Origin: JAICMB01 sp963795935
GTDB lineage: Bacteria; Acidobacteriota; Terriglobia; Bryobacterales; Bryobacteraceae
Reading direction: 5' to 3'
Assembly: GCA_963795935.1 (NCBI GenBank)
Contig: CAWCJO010000021.1
Span: forward strand, 1-64,000
Length of the DNA stretch: 64,000 nucleotides
Part shown: positions 1 to 7,983 of the stretch, in pieces
Numbering within the stretch: the first letter of the stretch is position 1
Layout of the letters: every line of letters begins with the position of its first letter
Notes under the pieces: model-generated
Databases searched by the model: none
What the model was told of the DNA's origin: nothing
The model's input: only the letters and a program-made list of their open reading frames with translations
Program-made: the position numbers and the translations under genes

Positions 1-411
1 CTTACCCTCACTAGGGCTGTCGCCCCGTTGTGGCCGCATCCAGTCGAGGCAAACCACAGCGAAGAAAATGGGTTCTGCCGCCCGTAGCACCTCCAGGGCA
101 GCATCATACCTCCGCGTTGGCTGAACACGTGAGATCAGCTCTCGGATTAGGAAGGCTGCCAGACCTGTCGGCTGAACAATAGCGTCGCGGAGTTCCTGGA
201 TATCTCGGCCGTGCTTCGCAACCACTATTGCCAGCGTCTCCGCAGATTCGGCCGGCAGGTCCTAGGGGTGTGCCTGGACGGATTTTGTTCAGAAGTCTTG
301 GCTGTTCGTTCGAGCTGACAAGTTCGCGATACCGGGCTGCAACATCGTTCTGGCTCAGTGTGGCAATCGCTTTAATAAAGCGATCTACTTCCTGATCCGA
401 GACGTCCTTGG
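1..411 (-). pseudogene. KAP-like P-loop NTPase, distal (C-terminal) half, cut by IS256
   Basis: Read on the minus strand, this stretch translates to a mostly open helical protein with segments such as KDVSDQEVDRFIKAIATLSQ, LPAESAETLAIVVAKHGRD and LAAFLIRELISRVQPTRRYD. Its style resembles the C-terminal region of KAP-family P-loop NTPases, where helical repeats follow an 'F-SIP' motif. The other half lies beyond the insertion at 1845-2121. Removing the element and one 9-bp duplication restores the frame exactly (SIPAKD joined to VSDQEV). One internal indel near position 255-265 breaks the frame. The gene also runs off the left window edge. The family call is tentative because the Walker motifs are not in the window; the fact that this is an interrupted gene is much more certain. 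Confidence 0.5.
403..411. repeat. target-site duplication of the IS256 element, left copy
   Basis: The 9-mer cgtccttgg occurs here and again at 1845-1853, directly outside the terminal inverted repeats. IS256-family elements make 8-9 bp duplications, so this fits a simple transposition event. Confidence 0.7.
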
Positions 412-415
412 AGAA

Positions 416-442
416 GGCGTCCCGAGTTTAGTTGAAGGTTGA
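416..442. repeat. left terminal inverted repeat of the IS256 element
   Basis: This 27-bp stretch matches the reverse complement of 1816-1842 with a few mismatches; both contain ggcgtccc followed by tttagttgaaggtt. Confidence 0.75.
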
Positions 443-461
443 TGGGGGCGGCTCGTTCATG

Positions 462-1743
462 TTACGCTACGTTCTCCTTTTTCGCTGACTTGGTTTCCCG
501 GCCAAGGATCGCGGCCAGTGCCCCAGATGTTCATAGCCGTCGATCGGTGAAAATGCTTTTCGGTGAGTAGCCAGGCCGATGCCACCCAACGCTCCACCAT
601 GTCGCTGTCCCGCCAGCGGGTCACGTTATCGTGCGATGACGCTCTCCACTGTGCGGACTTTCAATGAGTTGGTGGTGGCCAGGCACTTGTGCAAGCTTCC
701 GGAATATGCAGCCTCTGCAAGGTGAACATCTCCTTCATTCCCTCGCGCAGGCTGCGCGCCGCGGATTCGTGATCGTGCTCCAGGAAGCGCGCCATCTGTT
801 CCAGCCGCTTCTCGCCTTCCTCGGCGGTCTTTACCTTCCAAGCCGCCCGCATCAGATCTCGCGTTTGGCCTTGCTGTTCCTTCGGCAGTTCGTCAATGAC
901 GTTACGCAGCTTGTGATTGCGACACCGCTGTACCGGCTGATCGGAGCCGAACACTTCCTCGATACCAGCTCGCAAGGCTTTCGCGCCGTCAATGATGAAC
1001 AAGTATTTGCGGTCCGTGGGCAAACCTTGCTCTCGCAAGCGCGTTAACAGCGTCTTGACTGCGGCCGCGTTCTCCGTCGCGCCGGCCGCGATACCCAGGA
1101 TGTGCTTCTTTCCTTCCTCATCGACTCCCACGGCGCTGAGCACGTGCTGTTCCCCAAAGCGTTGGCCATCGATGTAGATCACCAGGATTTCGACCTTGTC
1201 CCAGCGCCGCTCTTGCAACTGCTGCAGTTGCTCCGTGCTCGCCTCGATGGCTTTGCGGCTGATGGCGCTGCGCGACACCCCCACGGTTTCCGCCATCCGC
1301 GGCAGAACTTCCTGGTATTCCCGGGTCGACACCCCGCGCAGCAGCGCGCCCAACATGTGCTGAGCGAGACCTCGATCCCGGCGCAGCATCTCATAGGCGG
1401 GGACCTTCACTTCGCCTTGGCTCTTGTGTCGTAGCCGGGGCCGTTTCACTTTCAATTTCCGGTCCGCCAGTTGCACACTGCCCGCTTGCGATCCATGGTG
1501 ACGGATCTCGCCGCTAGCTTTGCCGGGAGTGCGTGCGCCGGCGAGTTGCTCGGCGCTCAGGAGCAGAATCTGTTCCAGCGTTTGATGCCCGATTTCATAG
1601 ATCACGGTCTCCACCACCTGGCTGGCATTCTGGATCAAGTTGACGATGGGGAGCAGGATCTGCCCGTTGGCTTGGCAGAACTGTTCGATGACGGCTGCCG
1701 ACTCGCGCGCGGCGCGGGTCACGATGTGATAAGGTTTTTTCAC
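462..1743 (-). pseudogene. IS256-family (mutator) transposase, frameshifted C-terminus
   Basis: DDE transposase of the mutator/IS256 type, which moves the surrounding element. From residue 1 (MKKPYHIVTRAARESAA) to about 345 the frame is open. The first two catalytic aspartates lie in VIYIDGQRFGEQH and LFIIDGAKALRAG. Near position 700 the frame breaks in LQRLHIP; the continuation (HKCLATTNSLK) is in another frame. At least two further shifts are needed to recover the glutamate-bearing ESPHSG segment, NVTRWRDSDMVERWVASAWL and the end LAAILGRETKSAKKENVA. The reconstructed length of about 425 residues is normal for the family. As sequenced it would not make a functional transposase; sequencing error could explain part of this. 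Confidence 0.85.
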
Positions 1744-1815
1744 GGCGGTAGGTTCCTTTCGGTTTTTCTGCGTCTGGCAACCGGATTCTATCGAATCGGC
1801 GCCAACCGCCGCCTA

Positions 1816-1842
1816 CCAACCTTCAACTAAAGTTGGGACGCC
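1816..1842. repeat. right terminal inverted repeat of the IS256 element
   Basis: Mirror image of the repeat at 416-442. It contains aaccttcaactaaa and gggacgcc and lies immediately inside the right target duplication. Confidence 0.75.
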
Positions 1843-1844
1843 CT

Positions 1845-1853
1845 CGTCCTTGG
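1845..1853. repeat. target-site duplication of the IS256 element, right copy
   Basis: Second copy of cgtccttgg, identical to 403-411. On the minus strand it encodes the AKD of SIPAKD in the interrupted gene. Confidence 0.7.
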
Positions 1854-2121
1854 CGGGAATGGAGCATGTCAGGTACCGCAGTAAAAATCAAGGGATGCGA
1901 CGCGCTGTCCGCGCTGAATGCGGTCCTCGTTGCGGTCGCCGTACTTGCCCGAACGAAAAAGGTTCTTGAGTTGTGGAAAGAGATCCGTTAGCAAGCTTCT
2001 TGCGCGTTGCACGTCCGACCCCGCAGCGCTCTCCAGGACTCGGGAGACGTGTTCTTTCGATCTCGCATCGCGGTCGGTGAGAACGTAGCTCATATCCCAG
2101 AACTCGCCGGTGTAAATGGAG
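1845..2121 (-). pseudogene. KAP-like P-loop NTPase, proximal fragment between two IS elements
   Basis: The minus-strand frame reads SIYTGEFWDMSYVLTDRDAR, then QRARSLLTDLFPQLKNLFRS, then RIQRGQRVASLDFYCG, followed after a one-base slip by LTCSIPAKD. The spacing of a 'LL-DLFP' helix, an 'R-G-RVAS-DFY' segment and 'SIP' recalls the KAP family, where the equivalent region reads like RVASPDYFDRYF. The N-terminal half with the Walker motifs should lie to the right, but the IS3 element begins at 2122 and no matching sequence follows it, so the head of the gene has been lost. Family assignment is by eye only. Confidence 0.5.
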
Positions 2122-2178
2122 TGGACCCTTAAACTGAGACAACCAGATAACCTCTAAGATTCATCCAAAGGGGAAATC

Positions 2179-2538
2179 ATGAGTTTGTCTCGACGGAAGT
2201 TTTCAAAGGAGTTCAAGCTGGGGGCCGTGCGCGGCTGGAAGCGGGCGACACGATCGCTCACGTGGCCCGGGCCTGCGAAGTTCACCCCAGCGATCTGCAT
2301 CGCTGGCGGCGGGAGCTGCAAGAACATGGGGAGCGGGCTTTCGGCGGCGCCGGAGTGCGACGGGAGGAAGAAAGCCGGGTGGCCGAACTGGAGCGCAAGA
2401 GGCGGGCAACAAATGGAGATCGATTTTTTAAAAAGGGCCTTGCAGCGTGTCGAGGAACAGCGCCTGCTGCGGGCACTGCATGGCGGCGCGACATCTACCG
2501 GCAGATCGAAAAAGAAACAGACGCGGGCGGGAGCTTAA
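2179..2538 (+). CDS. IS3 transposase OrfA (HTH protein), frameshifted
   Basis: OrfA binds the element ends through an N-terminal helix-turn-helix. It starts MSLSRRKFSKEFKLGAVR. The frame then slips so that the middle part (DTIAHVARACEVHPSDLHRW, ending near ESRVAELERK) reads in the -1 frame, and returns to the first frame for MEIDFLKRALQRVEEQR. At least two indels are therefore present. The run ttttttaaaaaggg near 2425-2438 resembles the slippery site used by IS3 elements for the OrfA-OrfB fusion; the OrfB frame is indeed -1 relative to OrfA. Confidence 0.75.
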   Translation: MSLSRRKFSKEFKLGAVRGWKRATRSLTWPGPAKFTPAICIAGGGSCKNMGSGLSAAPECDGRKKAGWPNWSARGGQQMEIDFLKRALQRVEEQRLLRALHGGATSTGRSKKKQTRAGA

Positions 2539-3392
2539 CGGTGCAACAAATGTGCAATTCCGGCAGCGTCAGCCGGGGGGGATTCTACCGCTTCCGGGAA
2601 GCGGTGGAGACGCGGCGCACGCCGAAGGAGATCGGCCTGCGGCATGAAATTCAGAAGATCGCAGTCGATATGGCGGCATATGGCAGCCGCCGGATCGCGG
2701 CGGAGTTGAAGCGCCGCGGCTGGCGAGTGAACCGCAAGCGCGTGCAGCGCATTATGCGGGAGGACAATCTGCTGTGCCTGCGCCAGCGCAGTTTCGTGGT
2801 TACCACCGATTCCAAACACAGCTTCATGGTTTATCCCAACTTGGCCGGGCAACTGGGGCCGGCGGGCACGGATCAGTTGTGGGTTGCCGACATCACCTAC
2901 ATCCGCTTGGCCGAGGAGTTCGTCTATTTGGCGGTGATTCTGGACGCCTACTCGCGGCGCGTGATCGGCTGGTCGCTGGAGCGCACGCTGGCGGCCTCGC
3001 TCACGGTGGCGGCGCTCCGCATGGCCTTGCAGTGCCGCCGGATTACGCCGGAACTGGTGCATCATTCCGACCGCGGCGTACAATATGCCAGTCATGAATA
3101 CACGGCTTTGTTGCTCGAGCACGGAATCCGCATCAGCATGAGCCGAAAAGCGAATCCGTACGACAACGCCCAATGCGAGAGTTTCATGAAGACACTCAAA
3201 TATGAGGAGGTGTATCGGGCCGATTACCGCGACTTGTCGGACGCGCAGGTCCGCATCCGCGAGTTCATCGAAGCGATCTACAACGGCAAACGGCTGCACT
3301 CGGCGTTGAAGTACGTGCCGCCGGCCGAATATGAACGCTCTCTGGCGCTGGCGCCTCGGGCTGCAGGGGTTCAACCGGAGCTGTCGTTATGA
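2424..3392 (+). CDS. IS3 transposase OrfB (rve/DDE integrase core)
   Basis: Catalytic subunit of the IS3 transposase. No ATG opens this frame before residue MCNSGSVSRG, consistent with expression by -1 frameshifting from OrfA. An HTH_21-like region (AAYGSRRIAAELKRRGWRVN) precedes the integrase core. The DDE triad is visible in LWVADITYIR, VHHSDRGVQYAS and NAQCESFMKTLKYE, about 35 residues separating the last two as expected for IS3. The end has the usual YNGKRLHSALKYVPPAEYE. The frame is intact through the stop, so the catalytic part may be functional even though OrfA is broken. Confidence 0.88.
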   Translation, partial: FFKKGLAACRGTAPAAGTAWRRDIYRQIEKETDAGGSLTVQQMCNSGSVSRGGFYRFREAVETRRTPKEIGLRHEIQKIAVDMAAYGSRRIAAELKRRGWRVNRKRVQRIMREDNLLCLRQRSFVVTTDSKHSFMVYPNLAGQLGPAGTDQLWVADITYIRLAEEFVYLAVILDAYSRRVIGWSLERTLAASLTVAALRMALQCRRITPELVHHSDRGVQYASHEYTALLLEHGIRISMSRKANPYDNAQCESFMKTLKYEEVYRADYRDLSDAQVRIREFIEAIYNGKRLHSALKYVPPAEYERSLALAPRAAGVQPELSL

Positions 3393-3686
3393 GTTTTCTA
3401 AGGCATGCGCGATCTATCGGTCCGATGTTGTTGTTTTTGATGAGGACGGCGAGGGCGCTCTTCGCCTGCGGCCTTGCAGGTTCGCACAAGGGCGCGAGAG
3501 AGTCGCGCCCCTGCTCATCGTCCGCGATGAGTCGCACCGGCTATTCCTTGGCGAGTTGCTCTCCAGCAGAGCCCGCCTCCGCTTCGCCGGATGTGATCAG
3601 TCTGCTATGAAAGAGTATTGCCGGTCGAGGGAATTTCAGCGAACGGCGACCAGTGGGTTATCTGTTTGTCTCAGCCGAGGGGTCCA

Positions 3687-4039
3687 CCGCACTGTCGCGT
3701 GCTCGTTGTCTGCACCGGGACATACAAGCGGCGTTTCGACAATCGCGAAGGAGGGGCCGGTTACGAGGGCAACATTATCACGGGAGAAATCGTAAACGAG
3801 GTCGGGAAAAACAAGTTCGTCCCTGTTTGCGAAGTGGAGACTGGAAAAGCGCGCTGCCGACGGCGTTATCTGGAACATATGGCATCGACCTTAGCAATGA
3901 CTCACCTGAAGAATACCGCAAACTATTGAAGGACCTGCATGGCGTCACTGATCTCTCGCCCGTGGGGCCGACACCGGAATGGATACAAAACAGCCAGCCA
4001 AAATGCCTGATGTACCCAGAGCGGCAGCCCAAGACGTGA
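3687..4039 (+). pseudogene. TIR/SEFIR-like domain protein, head removed by IS3
   Basis: Immediately after the IS3 right end the plus strand encodes RVLVVCTGTYKRRFDNREG, then GYEGNIITGEIVNEVGKNKF and VPV. This matches the beta-strand and 'E(G)-I-T-E' pattern of bacterial SEFIR/TIR domains (typically VLVVCTETYKRRF, WEGAIIT, then FIPVLF). After a one-base slip near 3840 it continues DWKSALPTALSGTYGIDLSN and EEYRKLLKDLHGV, the usual end of that domain (IP..LRG..YYDLS...Y..L...L.G). The N-terminal strands and the start codon are missing because the IS3 end lies where they should be. Such domains act in signalling and in anti-phage NAD-depletion systems; no specific role can be assigned here. Confidence 0.65.
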
Positions 4040-4426
4040 CCGCGGGGACGAACTATTCGACGCTCGCTCAACAATACTTTGATGCACTCATCGGGCACTA
4101 CCTGCCGTATTTACGTGTCATGCAGGGACGAATTGACATACAATCAAGCGTTGGATTTAACGATCGCACACACAACGGAAGTAGATATACACCGCCTCGA
4201 ACTTTTGATCAGCGTGGATTTTCCGGAGTTGGAGCTCCGTTTTCTGAGGGTTCTAGCTGCTCGCGATTGCGCCAACACAATTCTCACCGCGCACAAAGCC
4301 GAATACATGAGCGGCCAAACGGACGGGCACAGATACGTTGAGCCGCTGCGGAAGACCCTTGCCAAGCTTGTTAGCGCAACAGAAATCTTCAAGCGCGATG
4401 CAATATCCACCCTTAAGTCGGCGTAG
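3979..4426 (+). CDS. hypothetical protein (one frameshift), downstream of the TIR-like fragment
   Basis: Two frames appear to belong together: MDTKQPAKMPDVPRAAAQDV with NYSTLAQQYFDALIGHYLPY from 3979, and from about 4130 DELTYNQALDLTIAHTTEV, then LELLISVDFPELELRFLRVL and VEPLRKTLAKLVSATEIFKR to the stop at 4426. Joining them needs one indel near 4115-4130 and gives about 148 residues, predicted helical and charged. It may instead be the C-terminal part of the TIR-like protein if another slip lies near 3975. I do not recognise the family. Codon use is less GC-rich than in the core genes, in keeping with accessory DNA. Confidence 0.45.
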
Positions 4427-4453
4427 CACACCGCGCCGCCCAGGTCCAACACT

Positions 4454-6016
4454 TCACCGCCGGCGCCCGAACGAACGCCCCGGGCTGCGCATCCCTCGCG
4501 GGTAGCCGAAGCCGCGGCTGGGCGGCATGTGACTGGCGCCGGAACCGAATCTTCTGCCCGATGGAGCGCTGCCCGAGGCGCCCGATCCGAAGCGGTGGCC
4601 GCCTGGCTCGTTGGCGCCCACGCGCGGCTCCATATGTGACACAGCCGGGCTGCCTTGGCGCGACGCGTACGTCGATCCTTTAAACCCGCCCGACTGCACG
4701 TAGTGGCTGTTCGCATAGCGCTTCTCCGTGAACGTGCCGTGGCTTCCATAGACCGGCGGGGCGCTGGGCGATGTTTGACCATAAAATGTGCGGCCGCCTC
4801 GCGCGAACGTATGGTACGTGTTGTACTCGTCCGCCATCACGGGCCGGTAATTATGCGCCCACAGCATGTCGCGCATGATGAAGTATGCGGGCAGCCACGT
4901 CCAGACGCTGTGGCCGTAGGGATCATGGCTCCAATATCCGTACTGGTTCGATCCCTGCGCGGGCGGAGCGATATAGGCAAATCCGGCGGGCTGCGGGACC
5001 GTCTGCGCCTCGGAATCGAACTTTCCCGCATCCTTGTGGGCGATCGACATGCCAAGGTCATTTTCAACGGCGCGAAACTGCGGCTGCGAAACCTCCACCC
5101 ATTTTTGATCGCTGTTGGTTTGGCCTTTCGTGGCGGAAGCGTCGTCGAAATGGGTTAGAACGGTCTTGATCTGCTCGCGATAGCTCTGCTCGGGGCCTTG
5201 GCGCGCGACGTCGAGGTCGGTCAGGATTTTATCCCAGGAATTGTAAAGCTGGCTGCATTCGTCGCGCAGCTCGCCGGCTTGGCGGGGAAGTCCGGCGGCA
5301 TCCCGCGATAGCACGTCATCGGCTTCAATAAGCGTCGCAACCTCGGCTCCGCCGGCTTTCCCGGCGAGCGCGTCTTTCCTGGCCGCATCGGTGTCCTGCC
5401 ATTCCTTGGCGGCCTTTTCGGGAACCGCTTTCAATGCGGCGAGGCGGCTTTCCAGGTCCGTCTTCTTCGTGGGCCAGTCGTGTTCGGCCTTGGCGACGGC
5501 CTTGTCCGTGGAACTAAGATCGACGGCGCGAACATCGTCGTATTCGCGCTTCATGTTTTCGACCGAGGACGGCAGATTGCGCCGGAACGCGAGCCACTTT
5601 TCGGCGTCGCGCTCCACCTCGCCGGCATCGCGCAACGCCGACTCGCGCAGATTCCGTTCGCTCGTCAGGAGCCATTCGGCGCGGCTGGCCGCATCGGCGC
5701 GATCCTGGCGGGCCAGGCGCTCCAGTTCCCGATCGTCGCTCTTGGCCGATTCCAGCTTCTCGCGGTCCGAGCGCAGACGCGCGGGCCAGTCCGCCGCAAC
5801 CGGCGTCCCTTGAAACAAGTCGGGGGCTTGCGCGAGATCGCTGCGAACGGTCTTGGCCGAGCGGTCAAGCTGCCGTTCGGCCGACTGAATCTGGTCGCGC
5901 TCGGAACGGATCTGGTCGCGCACGGAGCGGGGCAAGCGGGCATGGCAACCGCTCAACGCAACGGCGGCCACCAGACAGGCGAGCGCCCCCGCGCGATGCC
6001 ATTTTGCGAACATCAT
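4454..6016 (-). CDS. lipoprotein with long coiled coil and Gly/Arg-rich tail, PspA operon
   Basis: About 520 residues. The N-terminus is a lipoprotein signal (MMFAKWHRAGALACLVAAVA then LSGCHA), so it should be anchored in the envelope. Residues 30 to about 330 are strongly helical and charged (RSERDQIQSAERQLDRSAK and similar), probably coiled coil. A Tyr/Trp-rich segment follows (YGYWSHDPYGHSVWTWLP, residues about 355-375). The tail after about 440 is low-complexity, rich in Gly, Ser, Phe and Arg, and ends GRSFGRRR. The start ATGATG overlaps the stop of the upstream DUF4178-like gene (atga), implying translational coupling. It is the last gene of a four-gene PspA operon. I know no named family for it; an envelope-stress role is inference from context. 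Confidence 0.75.
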   Translation of the reverse strand: MMFAKWHRAGALACLVAAVALSGCHARLPRSVRDQIRSERDQIQSAERQLDRSAKTVRSDLAQAPDLFQGTPVAADWPARLRSDREKLESAKSDDRELERLARQDRADAASRAEWLLTSERNLRESALRDAGEVERDAEKWLAFRRNLPSSVENMKREYDDVRAVDLSSTDKAVAKAEHDWPTKKTDLESRLAALKAVPEKAAKEWQDTDAARKDALAGKAGGAEVATLIEADDVLSRDAAGLPRQAGELRDECSQLYNSWDKILTDLDVARQGPEQSYREQIKTVLTHFDDASATKGQTNSDQKWVEVSQPQFRAVENDLGMSIAHKDAGKFDSEAQTVPQPAGFAYIAPPAQGSNQYGYWSHDPYGHSVWTWLPAYFIMRDMLWAHNYRPVMADEYNTYHTFARGGRTFYGQTSPSAPPVYGSHGTFTEKRYANSHYVQSGGFKGSTYASRQGSPAVSHMEPRVGANEPGGHRFGSGASGSAPSGRRFGSGASHMPPSRGFGYPRGMRSPGRSFGRRR

Positions 6017-6579
6017 GTCCCCCGGAAAACAGTTACGGTATCGGGCTCGACCGTGTTCCAAATGGATGCCGTGAAGGGCTCGCCTTCGAATTTGCGGACG
6101 CTCAGATAACGCTTGCCATCCTGTTCCTGAAACGTCCAGCAGTAAAAGCCCTGGCCGGTTGCCGCGCCGGTGGTGAAGAGGCCCACTTCGCGGCTTTCGC
6201 GGTACATCCAGAACTTGCCGTCGTAGTCGAAGAAATCGGCCGGATTCTGGCGCTCGTCCATTTGGCCCAGATCGTCCTCGCTCAAACCGAGTTCGTCGAG
6301 CGTAAACCTGCGGCCGTCGAAATTGCCGAACACCTCGACGGTGACGTCGTTATGGATCTGCAGAAATACGCGGCGGTCTCTCCATGTCCCGCTCAATTCA
6401 TGCCACTGTCTTGAGCCGGCCTCGAATTGATCGTCGCGATCGACGGTGAAGTCAATATCGCTAAAATCCTCGGCCGCGCCGGAAACGGAAAGCGTATCGC
6501 CCAGGCGCGCGTCCGTGACCTTGAGATGCGCGAGGTCCTCCTGTGGGCCCGTGTTCGCGGGCTTGCGATGGAACAACAT
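6013..6579 (-). CDS. DUF4178-like protein, PspA operon
   Basis: 188 residues, no signal peptide or membrane segment. The sequence has the feel of DUF4178, small beta-rich domains often encoded beside pspA: a start with LGDTLSVSGAAEDFSDIDFT, then a central Trp (SRQWHELSGTWRDRRVFLQI) and the end RYLSVRKFEGEPF. It lies 4 bp after pspA and overlaps the next gene by 4 bp, so the three are surely co-transcribed. Its biochemical role is unknown. The family call is by pattern and by the neighbouring PspA; a profile search would settle it. Confidence 0.65.
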   Translation of the reverse strand: MLFHRKPANTGPQEDLAHLKVTDARLGDTLSVSGAAEDFSDIDFTVDRDDQFEAGSRQWHELSGTWRDRRVFLQIHNDVTVEVFGNFDGRRFTLDELGLSEDDLGQMDERQNPADFFDYDGKFWMYRESREVGLFTTGAATGQGFYCWTFQEQDGKRYLSVRKFEGEPFTASIWNTVEPDTVTVFRGT

Positions 6580-6583
6580 GAAG

Positions 6584-7345
6584 TCAGGCGCCGGAGCCGG
6601 CGGGAGGCATTTCGCCGCTCCGCCCGGCAGGAAGCTCCTTGGTGATTTGAACCCGCGGCAGCGCGCGCTCGCGTTTCAAGGCTTCCAGTTCTGCATCGAC
6701 GGAATGACCCTGAAGCTGCGCGAACTCCGCCTCCAGGCCGGCGTCCTTGCCTGTGGCCGCGAGCTGATCGAAGGCCTTGGCGGTCGCTTCCTCTTTTGCA
6801 ACCGACTCCTCGAAACGGGAGAGCTGCGCGAAGGCATTGTCAGCTTTGCCGACGCCGGCCAGCGCCTCGGAGACTTTGCGTTGCGCCATGGCGGCATTCT
6901 TGCGGGCCACCAGCGTGGTTGCGGTACGCTCGCCCTCGTCGATCTTGCGCTTCAGCTCGCCCACTTGCGATTTCAGCGACTCGCTGGCGTTCCGCGCCTG
7001 TTCGACGGCCGTCTGCAGCGAACCCATCTGCTTGTCGCAGTCCGATTTCCGCGCCAGGGCCTTCTTCGCCAGATCTTCGTTGCCGGCATCGAGCGCCAGG
7101 CCGGCGCGGTCCTTCCATTCCTGCGACTGCTTGACGTATTTCTGATACTCCGCGTCGAGCCGGTTGTAGTTGCTCATGGCCATGGCGGAGGAGCGGACCA
7201 CATTGTTCAGCTCCGTCTTCATGTCCTCGACCGTCTGCCGCACGGTGGACTCGAAGGTGGCGTCCTCCAGAACGGAGACGCCCTGGTTCACTTGGCCGCG
7301 CGCCACGCGGCCCGTCCGATTGAAAATGTCTGAAAAGAATCCCAT
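6584..7345 (-). CDS. pspA: PspA/IM30 family protein
   Basis: 253 residues, almost entirely helical. It begins MGFFSDIFNRTGRVARGQVN and continues with long heptad-like helices (NYNRLDAEYQKYVKQSQEW, KARKSDCDKQMGSLQ, ESLKSQVGELKRKIDEGERT), then a helix around ELEALKRERALP and a short proline-rich end. This is the PspA/Vipp1 layout: ESCRT-III-like proteins that bind and remodel the inner membrane under stress. A strong ribosome site (gggggaagg) lies 3-8 bp before the ATG. The upstream YbjN-like frame runs past this start, probably because of an indel. Length is close to the family norm of about 220-250. Confidence 0.88.
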   Translation of the reverse strand: MGFFSDIFNRTGRVARGQVNQGVSVLEDATFESTVRQTVEDMKTELNNVVRSSAMAMSNYNRLDAEYQKYVKQSQEWKDRAGLALDAGNEDLAKKALARKSDCDKQMGSLQTAVEQARNASESLKSQVGELKRKIDEGERTATTLVARKNAAMAQRKVSEALAGVGKADNAFAQLSRFEESVAKEEATAKAFDQLAATGKDAGLEAEFAQLQGHSVDAELEALKRERALPRVQITKELPAGRSGEMPPAGSGA

Positions 7346-7806
7346 AGCCTTCCCCCTCTATTTTGCCAACCTTTAGCTCGCCTTTCCGCCTTCAGATCTT
7401 CACCGATCAGTTCCTTGGCGTGGACCACGTCCGCCATCAGAAAGCTGACGCAGGAAAGAATGTCGTCCTCGTCGTCGCGTCCGAATTCCTGGAGCTTGCA
7501 GAAGTTATTGAGCGTGACGGCGACCTCGCCGGCGTTCGTTTCGTATAACTGGAAGTACGACGTCGAGATGCCGTTCGATGCGTCCAGCATTTTCCGCATG
7601 ATCGCGGCCGTGATGGCGGAGCGGGGCACGACCTTGCACACCAGAGATAAAAACAGAATGCCGCCCTGGAGAACGGCCCGCAGCGACACCCCGCTGTCAA
7701 TCTCTTGAATACTCAGTGTATCTTCGCCGATTTCGGTAACGGAGTAGCGTTGGGCGGCCAAGAGCGCGTGTACTTGGCTGAGACGTGAAGTCGCGGTTTC
7801 CGGCAT
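7288..7806 (-). CDS. YbjN-like protein, first gene of the PspA operon
   Basis: Start at MPETATSRLSQVHALLAAQR, preceded by aggggaac. The protein has the alpha/beta pattern of the YbjN/CesT-like fold: LLAAQRYSVTEIGEDTLSIQ, GILFLSLVCKVVPRSA, YFQLYETNAGEVAVTLNNFC, then a helix DILSCVSFLMADVVHAKELI. As sequenced it ends in an odd low-quality tail (RLWDSFQTFSIGRAAWRAAK) that overlaps 58 bp of pspA. A one-base change near 7385 would instead end it just before pspA, as AERRKAS-like, which is the more likely truth. YbjN-like proteins are often found with PspA genes; the function is unknown. Confidence 0.6.
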   Translation of the reverse strand: MPETATSRLSQVHALLAAQRYSVTEIGEDTLSIQEIDSGVSLRAVLQGGILFLSLVCKVVPRSAITAAIMRKMLDASNGISTSYFQLYETNAGEVAVTLNNFCKLQEFGRDDEDDILSCVSFLMADVVHAKELIGEDLKAERRAKGWQNRGGRLWDSFQTFSIGRAAWRAAK

Positions 7807-7983
7807 AGTTGTTCCCCTAAGTTGAGTACGGAGCGAAGGTGGAGTTTGTTCGCTAAACGATTGTAGTATAGCGCCGCCCGCGCCGCCGGTTTCGGCTATG
7901 ATTGGGGATGGCGTCCGGCTGCGCAGCCCGGCAAATTGCGGCGAAACCTCGACTTGTTTCGCGCACGCGCAACTAGTCCAAAA

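Larger units (their letters stand above)
412..1844 (-). mobile_element. IS256-family insertion sequence
   Basis: About 1.43 kb, bounded by imperfect inverted repeats sharing the core tttagttgaaggtt and flanked by the 9-bp direct repeat cgtccttgg. It carries one mutator-type transposase on the minus strand. The left end has two extra bases (agaaggcgtccc against agggcgtccc), which could be drift or sequence error. It sits inside a KAP-like NTPase gene that is itself read on the minus strand. Confidence 0.85.
2122..3686 (+). mobile_element. IS3-family insertion sequence
   Basis: The ends are inverted repeats beginning TGGACCC and sharing CTGAGACAA and CAGATAACC. The left copy starts at 2122 and the right copy ends at 3686. 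Inside are orfA (helix-turn-helix) and orfB (rve integrase core) in the usual overlapping arrangement, then about 290 bp of non-coding tail. No 3-4 bp target duplication is visible at the two ends, which suggests that an adjacent deletion accompanied or followed insertion: both flanking genes lack their heads. Confidence 0.85.
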
